From: Armatimonadota bacterium
GTDB lineage: Bacteria; Sysuimicrobiota; Sysuimicrobiia; Sysuimicrobiales; Sysuimicrobiaceae
Assembly: GCA_031460175.1 (NCBI GenBank)
Contig: JAVKGW010000001.1
Span: 19,021 to 83,020 of the forward strand
Direction: 5' to 3'
DNA length: 64,000 nt
Shown here: positions 44,750-53,049 of the stretch, in pieces
How positions within the stretch are numbered: position 1 is the first letter of the stretch
Layout of the letters: every line of letters starts with the position of its first letter
Notes under the pieces: model-generated
Told to the model about the DNA's origin: nothing
The model's database searches: none
Seen by the model: the letters and a program-made list of their open reading frames with translations, nothing else
Translations under genes and position numbers: made by a program

Positions 44750-45677
44750 GGCGCTCCTCCTGCTCCTCTGCGCGCCGGGGCTTCTCCTCAGCTTCTCCTA
44801 CGCCTCCGAGCCCCTCCGGGTTACGGGCCGGGTGGTGCACGGGGAGACGGGCCGGTCCGTGCGCGGGGTGGAGGTGCGGGTGCTGGGGATGTCCGCGGGG
44901 CGGCAGCCGCAGGAGCAAGTGACCCACACGGACGCCGCAGGGCGGTTCGCGGTGCAGATGGACCCCTCGCTCCGGGCGTACGCGGTCCAGGCCTTTTACC
45001 GGGGCGTGGTCTACACCGAGGGTCCCTTGGCACCGAAGGGGAATCGCCTGGAAGTCACCGTTCGGGTGTACGAGACCACCCGGGATCCTCGGAATCTCGT
45101 GCTTTTGCGGCGCGCGCTCCTGCTGGAGCCGGTCACAAGAGGGGTGCTGGAGATCCGGGAGGTGGTGGTGCTCGCCAACCGCGCCCCGCGTACCTACGTG
45201 GGCGGGGAAGAGGGAACCCTCCGGCTCCCGCTCCCTCCGGGTGCCCGAGAGGTCTCCGTGTGGCAGGGCATGTCGCCGGTGGGGATCGATGCCAGTGGGG
45301 CGCTCGTGGATTCCCTCCCGGTTCCTCCCGGCCTCCGGGAAATGATCTTCTCCTATCGCGTCCCCCATCGGGCCGGACGGATCTCCTTGACCCTCCCGGT
45401 CACCCTTCCGGTAGCGGCCCTGGACGTGTTCGCCCCCGAGCCCCTGGAGATCCGCAGCCCCTCCCTCCCCGGTCGGGAAGCCCGCACCGTGCAGGGCAGA
45501 CGGGTGGTGCGCGCCTGGGGAGAGAAGATTCCGGCGGGGAGTGCGGTGGTGGTGGAGGTCTCCGGGCTGGCGGCTCCCTCCCGGACCCTTCCCGGGCTCG
45601 TGGTGGGATTCCTGGTCCTCATCGGGGTGAGCGCCGCGGCCAGGCCGTGGATGCGGAGGACTCCCGTCCGGACTTAG
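44742..45677 (+). CDS. Exported protein with carboxypeptidase regulatory-like domain and C-terminal TM anchor
   Basis: 311 residues. A signal peptide (1-21) is followed by a beta-sandwich of the carboxypeptidase regulatory-like type (VTGRVVHGETGRSVRGVEVRV through DAAGRFAVQM, residues about 26-75), a second beta-rich region, and a C-terminal TM helix (about 283-300) with a short basic tail. It should face outside, anchored at the C-terminus. No enzymatic residues are seen. Overlap with ccmH suggests a role in cytochrome c maturation or delivery, perhaps as a scaffold. GTG 44742 is the only start that keeps the signal peptide. Confidence 0.8.
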   Translation: MRRALLLLLCAPGLLLSFSYASEPLRVTGRVVHGETGRSVRGVEVRVLGMSAGRQPQEQVTHTDAAGRFAVQMDPSLRAYAVQAFYRGVVYTEGPLAPKGNRLEVTVRVYETTRDPRNLVLLRRALLLEPVTRGVLEIREVVVLANRAPRTYVGGEEGTLRLPLPPGAREVSVWQGMSPVGIDASGALVDSLPVPPGLREMIFSYRVPHRAGRISLTLPVTLPVAALDVFAPEPLEIRSPSLPGREARTVQGRRVVRAWGEKIPAGSAVVVEVSGLAAPSRTLPGLVVGFLVLIGVSAAARPWMRRTPVRT

Positions 45678-45683
45678 CGGAAC

Positions 45684-47006
45684 GTGCGACGGCTCGTGGC
45701 CCTTCCCGGGTTCTCGCTCGCCGTGCCCTTCCTGGCCACCGCGGTGCTGCTGCTCCCCCTGTTCGGCGCCGCGGTGGCATGGGTGGCGCCCGCCCTGGCC
45801 GCGACTTCCCCCCGCAGCTGGCCCATCCTGGCCGCCAACCACCTCGGGACCCTGGGATGGGGAACCCTCACCGCCATGGGAGCCCTCCACCAGATGTTCC
45901 CCGCCATGCTGGGGATCTCCCATCGCCCGGGACGGCCAGCCCTCGTGCAGTTCGCCCTCACCGTCCTCGGGTTACTCCTCCTGATCACTGGATTCCTGCG
46001 ACAGGACGCGGACTGGGTGGCTGTCGGCGGGGGGATTTCCTGGGCGAGCGTGGGGCTGCTCGTGGTCTTGCTGGGGCGGATGCTCCCCCATCGCCGGCGC
46101 TGGAGCCGATCCGTAACCGGTGTGCTCCTCTCCCTGTTTTCCCTCCTCCTCACGGTCACCTGGGGTGCGCTCATGGCCCTCAACTGGCGGTTCCGCTTCG
46201 CGCCGGGGCTATGGCTGTGGGCGGGGGTGGGCGTCCACGCGGCGGTGGGACTGGTGGGATGGTTCGGGCAGCTGGTGGTGAGCGTCTCGTACTACCTTTT
46301 GCCTCGGTTCACGGGGGTGCGGCTACCGGGAGACGGCGCGCTGGGCTGGCTTCTCGGGTTGCTGAACGTCTCCGTGGCACTCCTGGTCGTCGCGGCCTTG
46401 AGGGCGGACGCGGATTTAGCACGGGCCGCCGCGGGGCTGGGCGCCCTCGCGGCCTGGGCGTATGCCCGGGATCTGGTGCGGTTCTTGCGGGGAGCCCGGC
46501 AGCGGGCCCCGGACCTCACCAACGGGTACTGGTGGGCCATCGCCGTCCAGACCGCGGTGCTGGGAGCCCTGGCCGCTGGGTGGGCCGCGGGCGGGCTACG
46601 GGTGGAGGGAGTTCGGCTCGCATCCGCGTCGGGACTCGCGATCCTCGCCGGGTGGGTGACTTGGGCCATCATGGGGCAGCTGTATAAAGTCACCCCGTTC
46701 CTCATGTGGCACTACCGGTACGCGAAAGGGATGAGCGCGGAGGAGGTCCCGCGGCTTCCGGCACCGTACTTCCCGCGGGAAGGGGTTGTGGCATTCGTCC
46801 TGAGCGTGGGCGGAAGCAGCCTCGCGGGGACCGGCGTCCTGCTCGGATCTCCCCTCCTCGCCGCGGTAGGGGGGTGGACCTTCTTCGCGGGAACCGGGGT
46901 GTACGCCCTCCTGATGGGTCTCTCGTGGATGGTGGCCGCCATGCGGGGCGCCGCCTCCGGGCGGCCTCCCGTGAAACATCCTGCTCCCGGGAGGTCGGAT
47001 CCTTGA
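45684..47006 (+). CDS. Polytopic membrane protein with conserved His, possibly heme-binding
   Basis: 440 residues with about twelve TM helices and almost no large loops. Conserved-looking His occur in helices: AANHLGTLGWGTLTAMGALHQMFP (His near 53 and 68, quoted here in part), GVGVHAAVGLVGWF near 175, and PFLMWHYRY near 340. The pattern resembles subunit I-like proteins of the heme-copper oxidase/NO reductase group or NnrS-type heme proteins, but the copper site is not evident. Context between ccm genes and heme A synthase supports a respiratory or heme role. The TTGA overlap with the MarR gene implies co-expression. Exact function is not assigned. Confidence 0.75.
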   Translation: MRRLVALPGFSLAVPFLATAVLLLPLFGAAVAWVAPALAATSPRSWPILAANHLGTLGWGTLTAMGALHQMFPAMLGISHRPGRPALVQFALTVLGLLLLITGFLRQDADWVAVGGGISWASVGLLVVLLGRMLPHRRRWSRSVTGVLLSLFSLLLTVTWGALMALNWRFRFAPGLWLWAGVGVHAAVGLVGWFGQLVVSVSYYLLPRFTGVRLPGDGALGWLLGLLNVSVALLVVAALRADADLARAAAGLGALAAWAYARDLVRFLRGARQRAPDLTNGYWWAIAVQTAVLGALAAGWAAGGLRVEGVRLASASGLAILAGWVTWAIMGQLYKVTPFLMWHYRYAKGMSAEEVPRLPAPYFPREGVVAFVLSVGGSSLAGTGVLLGSPLLAAVGGWTFFAGTGVYALLMGLSWMVAAMRGAASGRPPVKHPAPGRSDP

Positions 47007-47650
47007 CGCGACGTCCGGCATCGGACCCCTTTGCGGGGGAGGAGGCGCAGGTGGCCCAGAAGGTGGTGCAGGGGCTTATGAAGATCGCCCTCGCGCTCCG
47101 CCACCGGGCCTGGCAGCACGCCTATCCCTACGCCCTCACCCCCACACAGGCCCAGATCCTTACCCATCTCCTGAGCCGGGATCCGCGGGCCGTCCCGGTC
47201 TCGGAGGTCGCGCAGGCCCTGGCGGTGACGCTCCCTACGGCCAGCGACGCGGTGGAGGCGCTGGTCCGCAAGGGATTTCTGCGCAAGCGCCCAAGCCCTC
47301 AGGATCGCCGGGCCCGCGAGCTCTCCCTCACACCCGCCGGGAGACGGCTCGCCCGCCGTGTGCGCCTTTGGCCGGATTCCCTCCTGGAGGCCCTGGAGGC
47401 CCTACCGCCCGAGGAGCAGTCGGTGCTCCTGCGGGCTCTGATGGGGATGATCCGGGTCCTGCAGGAACGGGGGGAGATCCCCCTCTCCCGCATGTGCCTC
47501 AGCTGCGTCTACTTCCGGCCCAACGTCCATCCGGACCCCGTCCGCCCCCACCACTGCGCCTTCGTGGATGCCCCCTTCGGGGACCTGCACCTCCGCCTGG
47601 ACTGCCCCGATCACGTGGCCGCGGACGTCGGACCCGCCTCCCCCGGATAA
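47003..47650 (+). CDS. MarR-type regulator with C-terminal Cys/His metal-binding-like cluster
   Basis: 215-residue winged-helix regulator. The DNA-binding part is at about 45-115 (VSEVAQALAVTLPTASDAVEALVRKGFLRK and DRRARELSLTPAGRR, quoted as separate pieces of the recognition helix and wing). Unlike ordinary MarR it has a 55-residue tail with Cys165, Cys168, His183, His184, Cys185, Cys201 and His204, a set able to hold zinc, heme or an iron-sulfur cluster. The start is TTG 47003, overlapping the previous stop, with GGGAGG 8 bases upstream. It may sense redox state or metal and control the ccm or heme genes nearby. Confidence 0.85.
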   Translation: MTRRPASDPFAGEEAQVAQKVVQGLMKIALALRHRAWQHAYPYALTPTQAQILTHLLSRDPRAVPVSEVAQALAVTLPTASDAVEALVRKGFLRKRPSPQDRRARELSLTPAGRRLARRVRLWPDSLLEALEALPPEEQSVLLRALMGMIRVLQERGEIPLSRMCLSCVYFRPNVHPDPVRPHHCAFVDAPFGDLHLRLDCPDHVAADVGPASPG

Positions 47651-47668
47651 AACGCGTTCCACGTGTCC

Positions 47669-49288
47669 TCACACGGATGCCGTGCGGAGGAGTCGGTCGG
47701 CCACGAGCGCCGCAAACAGCAGGGCGAGGTAGACGTTGCTGAACCGGAACAGGGACCAGGCGGCCTCGGGGCTCGGCTCCCGGCAGAGCCGCCAGGCGCC
47801 CCGCAGCAGCAGCGCCCCCAGCACCGCCGCGGACGCGAGGTAGAGGAGCCCCACCTGGCCCAGGCCTGCCATCCCCAGGGTCGTGGCCACGAGCGCCGCG
47901 GTGTACCCGAGGATCTCCCGCCGGGCCCGCGCCTCTCCCCGGACCACGGGGAGCATGGGGATCCCCGCCCGGGCATAGTCCTCCCGCCGCACCAGGGCCA
48001 GGGCCCAGAAATGCGGCGGCGTCCACAGGAACACCACCAGGAACATCCCCAAGCCCAGGAGATCCACCCGATCCGTCACCGCGGCCCACCCCACGAGGGG
48101 CGGAATGGCTCCCGCGGCACCTCCGATCACGATGTTCTGGTCCGTGCTGCGCTTCAGCCAGACGGAGTACACCAGCACGTAAAAGAGATAGCCGAGGGCG
48201 GCCAGGGTGGCCGCCAGGAGGTTTGCGAAGACCGCCAGCAGCCCAAAGGACACAAGCCCCAGCAACACGCCGAACGCCAGCGCGTGGGCAGCCTCCACCC
48301 GCCCGGTCACGAGCGGACGGTGCCTCGTCCGGTCCATCACCGCGTCCACGTCCCGATCCAGGACCTGGTTGAGGGCGTTCGCCCCCGCGGCGCTGAGAGC
48401 GCCTCCCACCACCGTAGCCACCAGCACCCCCCACGGGAGATCCCTCCCCACGGCCACGAACATGGCGCAGGCCGTGGTCACCAGCAGAAGCACCACGATC
48501 CGGGGCTTTGCGAGCTCCCAGTATGCCCGGAACCCGCCGGTCCGTCCCCGGTGCGGAACCGCCGGCGAACCCGCTCTGGTCAGTCCCGCGGCCACCCCGA
48601 GCGCTCCCACCATCCCCACCCCGGCCACCGCATCCACCACCGCCGCGTGTGGGCCTCCCATCCCCAAGACCCCAAGCCCCAGCTGCACCGCCCCCAGCGC
48701 GGCGATCCCCGTCGCCACGAGCCTCACCTCCGAGCGGACACCCCAAAACCGCAGCACTCCCCCGAGGAGGATCGCGAGCGCCCCCGCCATCCGCCCGTCT
48801 CCGGCGGTGACGACCCCCAGGGTCACAAGCCCCATTCCGGCCGTGAGGAGATCCGTCCTCCGGTCTGATGCGGCCTGCAGCCCCGTGAACGCGACCACAC
48901 AGGTAAGGCCGAGCAGGTACACCGAGCCGAGGCCGAGCAGCCGGTGCACCACGGACCAGAACCAAGCGTCCTCGCCCCTTGCAATCCGCGCCCCGACGGC
49001 CACCTCCACCAGCACCACGAGCAAACTCCCAAGCGAGAGAAAGCGCAGCGCCCCTCCCTCGCTCCGCGAGGACCACCACAGGAGCAGTACGGCGACCGCG
49101 AGGAACGCGGCCAGGAACCGGTGGATCCAGTCCACCAGTTCAAGACCGCCCGCGGGCGGCAGCACCCGCCCTCCGCAGAGCGGCCAGCCCGCGCAGGACC
49201 GCGGCACTTCCAGGAGGATCGCACCGAGAACCGCCACCAAGCCCGCCACACCCAGGGCGCTCAGGCAAAGCCGCTGTACCTTCGTCAC
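47669..49288 (-). CDS. CtaA-CtaB fusion: heme A synthase-like plus heme O synthase
   Basis: 539-residue membrane protein. Residues 1 to about 245 resemble CtaA/COX15: the first half has a Cys pair (SCAGWPLCGG) and His in VDWIHRFLAAF and VVHRLLGLGS. The second half lacks the matching His-Arg sites, so one heme site seems lost. Residues about 255-539 are CtaB, protoheme IX farnesyltransferase, with NALNQVLDRDVDAVMDRTRH and LKRSTDQNIVIGGAAGAIPP for prenyl diphosphate binding. The product would be heme O, perhaps heme A, for a heme-copper oxidase. Such fusions are known in Thermus. Start is GTG 49288; a GATAAT 7 bases ahead could make the mRNA leaderless. Confidence 0.9.
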   Translation of the reverse strand: MTKVQRLCLSALGVAGLVAVLGAILLEVPRSCAGWPLCGGRVLPPAGGLELVDWIHRFLAAFLAVAVLLLWWSSRSEGGALRFLSLGSLLVVLVEVAVGARIARGEDAWFWSVVHRLLGLGSVYLLGLTCVVAFTGLQAASDRRTDLLTAGMGLVTLGVVTAGDGRMAGALAILLGGVLRFWGVRSEVRLVATGIAALGAVQLGLGVLGMGGPHAAVVDAVAGVGMVGALGVAAGLTRAGSPAVPHRGRTGGFRAYWELAKPRIVVLLLVTTACAMFVAVGRDLPWGVLVATVVGGALSAAGANALNQVLDRDVDAVMDRTRHRPLVTGRVEAAHALAFGVLLGLVSFGLLAVFANLLAATLAALGYLFYVLVYSVWLKRSTDQNIVIGGAAGAIPPLVGWAAVTDRVDLLGLGMFLVVFLWTPPHFWALALVRREDYARAGIPMLPVVRGEARARREILGYTAALVATTLGMAGLGQVGLLYLASAAVLGALLLRGAWRLCREPSPEAAWSLFRFSNVYLALLFAALVADRLLRTASV

Positions 49289-49358
49289 ACCGCCATTATC
49301 CCCCAAACTTCCCCCGCCGTATCGGTCGGAAAAACTCAAACAGAATTGCGCCAACTGC

Positions 49359-49387
49359 TTGACATCCCAATATCTAGGTGCTATGTT
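49359..49387 (+). promoter_or_regulatory. Strong sigma-A-type promoter of nrdAB
   Basis: Consensus TTGACA (49359-49364), 17-base spacer and TATGTT (49382-49387). The region around it is the most AT-rich of the window. Transcription would start near 49394, about 17 bases before the cobalamin riboswitch. Confidence 0.8.
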
Positions 49388-49410
49388 CCCAATCGAACAC
49401 AAGATATAGC

Positions 49411-49586
49411 GCCTGCCGGTCCCTTTCTGGGTTAAAAGGGAACGCCGGTGCAGCGTCCTTCGGGACGCGAGTCCGGGACGGGCCCGCCGCGGTGAGGGGG
49501 ACGGAGAGGACGGGCATGCCACTGGGCCTAGGCCTGGGAAGGCGTCCGATCCGGAGGAACCCGAGTCCGAAGACCTGCCGGCAGGC
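49411..49586 (+). ncRNA. Cobalamin (adenosylcobalamin-type) riboswitch upstream of nrdAB
   Basis: The 320-base leader holds a B12 riboswitch. P1 is a 9-bp pairing (49411-49419 with 49578-49586). In order come AAAAGGGAACGCCGGTG, CCGGGACGGGCCCGCCGCGG with GGTGA, GCCACTGG, GGGAAGGCG and GAGTCCGAAGACCTGCC, all hallmarks of the B12 box core and its peripheral helices. The last 120 bases before the nrdA ATG (49587-49706) should be the expression platform; no terminator with a U tract is seen there, so control of translation is more likely. B12 is expected to repress nrdAB, as shown for Streptomyces. Confidence 0.9.
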
Positions 49587-49706
49587 GGGGTCCGTGGTGC
49601 CCTCGTGGAGTGGGGCGAGGCGGAGGTGGAGGCGAAGGCACGGGGCTCCCCGTCCCTTCCTGTGGTGCCGCGGAATCCCCGAACACCTTTGGGAGGGAGG
49701 GATCTG

Positions 49707-52049
49707 ATGCGCCCCGTGGTGTTGCCTGAGCTCGAGCGGATCAGCCGCGGCCTCCCCCGGGCGGAGGTCCTCGTCGGACGCCTCCGGCAGGATCCCATCC
49801 TCCGGGACGCCCCCGCGGGGGAGGAAGAGAGCGCGGCCCTGGCGGCCGCGCAGGCCCGGATCCACGAGGACCCGATCTACGAGCGGCTCAGCTGCCGCCT
49901 CCTGCTCCGGCGCCTGTACCGGGAGGTGTTGGGGACCCCTGAACCGGACCTCCGGACCTACCGGGCCGGTTTTGTGGCGTACGTGCGGCGGGGCATCGAG
50001 GTGGGGGCCCTGGATCCGCGCCTGCGGCGGTTGGATCTCCACCGCCTCGCCTCGGCCCTGCGCCCGGAGCGGGACGAGCTCCTCCCCCTCATCGGGCTCC
50101 ACACCCTGGCGGATCGGTACCTGGTTCGGGATCCGGAGACGCGTGCGATCCTGGAGCTCCCGCAATACCTGTTCCTGCGGGTTGCCATGGGCCTTGCCCT
50201 CGCGGAGGAAGACCCGCACCGCTGGGCCGTGGCCTTCTACGAGGCCACAAGCCAGCTCGACTACCTCCCGAGCACGCCGACCCTCTTCAACGCGGGCACC
50301 CCGCACCCCCAGCTCAGCAGCTGCTACGTCTCCGACGTCCTCGACCAGATGGACCACATCCTGCAGTCGTGCGTGGAGTTCGGGCAGATCGCGAAGTACG
50401 CGGGCGGGATCGGCACGTCCATCACGAAGCTGCGGGCGGTGGGGTCTCCGGTTCGGGGGATCAACGGCACGAGCTCCGGGATCATCCCCTTCGTGCATCT
50501 GTTCGACGCCCTCATCAAGGCCGTCAGCCAGGGCGGCCGCCGCCGGGGAACCCTCGCGGTGTACCTGGAGCCCTGGCACCTGGAGATCCGGGCCTTCCTG
50601 GACCTCAAGCGCAACGCCGGAGACCCATACCTCCGGGCCCCGAGCCTCAACACCGCCCTGTGGATCCCCGACGAGTTCCTGGAGCGGGTGGAACGGGACG
50701 AGCCCTGGTACCTCTTCGATCCCCTCTACACCCCGGAGCTCGCGGAGCTGTGGGGTGAGGCCTTCCGGGAGGCCTACCGCCGCCGGATCGAGGACGCCCG
50801 GGGCGGCCGCCTCCCCGCTCGGGCCTTCCGGGTGGAGAGTGCCAGAGGCCTTTTCCGGGAGATCCTGGCGACCCTGCAGGAGACCGCCCATCCCTGGATC
50901 GCCTTCAAGGACAGCAGCAACGCCCGCAGCATGCTCCCCGGTGTCGTCCACAGCGCCAACCTCTGCACCGAAGTCCACCTCCCCACCTCTCCGGAGGCGA
51001 TGGCGGTGTGCAACCTCGCCAGCATCAACCTCGCCCGCCACCTCACCCGCGACGGGGTGGACGAGGACAAGCTCGCGCGCACGGTGCGGCTTGCCCTGCG
51101 GGGCCTGGACAACGTCATCGACCTGAACTTCTACCCCACCGAGCGGGCCCGCACCGGGAACCTCCGGACGCGGCCCGTGGGACTCGGGCTCATGGGGCTC
51201 GCGGAGGCCTTCGCGCGCCTGGGCATGCAGTACGGGGATGAGGCGGCGTGTGCGTTTACGGACCGGGTGGTGGAGCTCGTGAGCTACTGCGCCATCCTCA
51301 CGAGCTGCGAGCTCGCGCAGAAGCGCGGCCCGTTCCCCTCGTTCGCGGAAAGCCGCTGGGCCCGGGGGCAGGTGCCGCTCGACACCCTGGAGGAACTCGT
51401 GCGGCTGCGGGGAGCGGTGCAGGTGGACCGGTCCGCGCGGCTGGATTGGGCGTCGTTGCGGGCACGGGTCCGGCGCGGGATCCGGAACGGCACCGTGATG
51501 GCCATCGCGCCCACCGCGACCATCAGCCTGATCGCGGGCACCACGCCCGGCATCGACCCCTACTATGCCAACGTCTTCGCCCGCTCCACCCTCTCGGGCA
51601 AGTTCCTGGAGTTCAACCGGGTGCTGGTGGATCAGCTCCAGGCGCTTGGGCTGTGGGAGCAGGTGCGGGAGCGGATTCTGGAGGGGCGGGGCGACATCGA
51701 GGAGATCCAGGAGATCCCCCATCGGCTCCGGGTGCTGCACCGCACCGCCTACCGGATCCCGCCCGAGGCCTACATCCGGGTCGCGGCCGTGGCCCAGAAA
51801 TGGGTAGACCAGGGCATCTCGCGCAACCTGTACCTCCAGGATCGGTCCCTGGAGGCCATGGAGCGGATCTACCTGGCGGCGTGGCGGGCGGGGCTCAAGA
51901 GCACGTACTACCTGTTCATGGCTCCCCGAATGTACGCGGAACCCAGCACGATCCCCGTGAACAAAGCCCGCAAGCAACTGCGCTGGAACCTGGAGATGCC
52001 GCAGGAAGGGACGGCCTGTGACGTCCAGTGCGAATCCTGTGCTTCGTGA
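49707..52049 (+). CDS. nrdA: Ribonucleoside-diphosphate reductase, class I alpha subunit
   Basis: Reduces ribonucleotides to deoxyribonucleotides with a radical supplied by NrdB. The 780-residue protein has the redox Cys in PQLSSCYVSD, the catalytic ANLCTEVHLP and NLASINLARHL, GIRNGTVMAIAPTATISLIAG in part (NGTVMAIAPTATIS), the paired tyrosines of the radical path in KSTYYLF near 745, and the C-terminal reductant Cys CDVQCESC. No ATP-cone domain is seen at the N-terminus, so the usual dATP activity switch seems absent. GGGAGGGAGG precedes ATG 49707. Control is by the upstream B12 riboswitch. nrdB follows by 12 bases. Confidence 0.96.
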   Translation: MRPVVLPELERISRGLPRAEVLVGRLRQDPILRDAPAGEEESAALAAAQARIHEDPIYERLSCRLLLRRLYREVLGTPEPDLRTYRAGFVAYVRRGIEVGALDPRLRRLDLHRLASALRPERDELLPLIGLHTLADRYLVRDPETRAILELPQYLFLRVAMGLALAEEDPHRWAVAFYEATSQLDYLPSTPTLFNAGTPHPQLSSCYVSDVLDQMDHILQSCVEFGQIAKYAGGIGTSITKLRAVGSPVRGINGTSSGIIPFVHLFDALIKAVSQGGRRRGTLAVYLEPWHLEIRAFLDLKRNAGDPYLRAPSLNTALWIPDEFLERVERDEPWYLFDPLYTPELAELWGEAFREAYRRRIEDARGGRLPARAFRVESARGLFREILATLQETAHPWIAFKDSSNARSMLPGVVHSANLCTEVHLPTSPEAMAVCNLASINLARHLTRDGVDEDKLARTVRLALRGLDNVIDLNFYPTERARTGNLRTRPVGLGLMGLAEAFARLGMQYGDEAACAFTDRVVELVSYCAILTSCELAQKRGPFPSFAESRWARGQVPLDTLEELVRLRGAVQVDRSARLDWASLRARVRRGIRNGTVMAIAPTATISLIAGTTPGIDPYYANVFARSTLSGKFLEFNRVLVDQLQALGLWEQVRERILEGRGDIEEIQEIPHRLRVLHRTAYRIPPEAYIRVAAVAQKWVDQGISRNLYLQDRSLEAMERIYLAAWRAGLKSTYYLFMAPRMYAEPSTIPVNKARKQLRWNLEMPQEGTACDVQCESCAS

Positions 52050-52061
52050 GGAGGTGACAAG

Positions 52062-53048
52062 ATGCGGCCGCTCCTGGGAGGCGATCCCCTCGAACCCATC
52101 CAGCTCTTTCCCCTCCGCTACCCTTGGGCCTATGCCCACGCCCAGCAGGGCAAGCGCAACACCTGGTTCCCGGAGGAGGTCCCCCTCGCGGACGACGTCC
52201 GGGACTGGGAACTGCGCCTGGGGGAGGAGGAGAGACGGGCCGTGGAGGTGCTGCTGGGGTTCTTCAACCCCATGGAGTCCCTCGTGACCCACAACCTAGT
52301 GCTCTCCCTCTATCGGTACGTGACCGCGCCGGAAGTACGGCTGTACCTCGCCCGCCAGATCTGGGAGGAGGCCAATCACACCATGGCCTTCGAGTACGTG
52401 CTGAAGACCTTGCCCGTGGACCGGGAGCGGGTGTTCCGGCTGCACCGGGACGAACCCGCGGTCCGGGCCAAGGAGGCATTCCTCACCGAGCTCGCCCGGC
52501 CGATGCTGGAACCGCTGGACGTGGAGAGGGTGGAGGACCGGCGGCGGTTCCTGCGCAACCTGGTGGGCTACTACGTGATCCTCGAAGGCGTGTTCTTCTA
52601 CGGCGGGTTCCTGTTCGCCTACACCTTCCGTCGCCGCAACCTCCTGCGGGGGCTCGCGACCATCGTGGACTGGACCTTAAAGGACGAGAGCCTGCATCTG
52701 AGCTTCGGCATCCACCTCATCACCGAACTCCTCGCCCAGGACCCGGAGCTGCTGACCCCGGAATTGGGTCGGGAACTCAAACAGCTGATCCTGCGGGCCG
52801 TGGACCTAGAGCGGGCGTACAACCAGACCCTGCTCCCGCAGCCCCTCATCGGGGTGAGTGCGGAGGTCCTCAACGCCTACGTGGAGTACGTCACGGACCG
52901 AAGGCTCCTAGAACTCGGTCTCGGCGCCCACTTCCACACGCCCAACCCCGCCCCCTGGATGGCCACGGAGGTGGACATCCCCGAGATCGTGAACTTCTTC
53001 GAGGCCCAGAACACCCACTACGAGGTGGCCGCGGATCGCAACCGGTAG
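52062..53048 (+). CDS. nrdB: Ribonucleoside-diphosphate reductase beta subunit, class Ic-like (no radical tyrosine)
   Basis: 328-residue ferritin-like subunit that generates the radical for NrdA. Metal ligands are Glu72 (NPMESLV), Glu103 and His106 (WEEANHTMAF), Glu175 (ILEGVFFY), and Glu209 and His212 (KDESLHLSF); the spacings of 31 and 34 match the family. The residue four after the first His, which is the radical Tyr in ordinary class Ia, is Phe110, and the first ligand is Glu rather than Asp. Both features mark the class Ic enzyme of Chlamydia, which uses a Mn/Fe cofactor in place of a tyrosyl radical. The C-terminal tail keeps EVDIPEIVNFFEAQNTHYE for the interaction with NrdA. Confidence 0.93.
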   Translation: MRPLLGGDPLEPIQLFPLRYPWAYAHAQQGKRNTWFPEEVPLADDVRDWELRLGEEERRAVEVLLGFFNPMESLVTHNLVLSLYRYVTAPEVRLYLARQIWEEANHTMAFEYVLKTLPVDRERVFRLHRDEPAVRAKEAFLTELARPMLEPLDVERVEDRRRFLRNLVGYYVILEGVFFYGGFLFAYTFRRRNLLRGLATIVDWTLKDESLHLSFGIHLITELLAQDPELLTPELGRELKQLILRAVDLERAYNQTLLPQPLIGVSAEVLNAYVEYVTDRRLLELGLGAHFHTPNPAPWMATEVDIPEIVNFFEAQNTHYEVAADRNR

Positions 53049-53049
53049 G

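Noticed and set aside
49707..52049. The B12-riboswitch-controlled reductase as a class II (B12-dependent) enzyme
   Set aside because: The C-terminal radical-path tyrosine pair, the CxxxC-type tail and the adjacent ferritin-like nrdB show it is class I.
49374..52292. 972-codon open frame antisense to nrdA
   Set aside because: It mirrors codon bias of nrdA, crosses the riboswitch and promoter, and shows no domain. It is a shadow frame.
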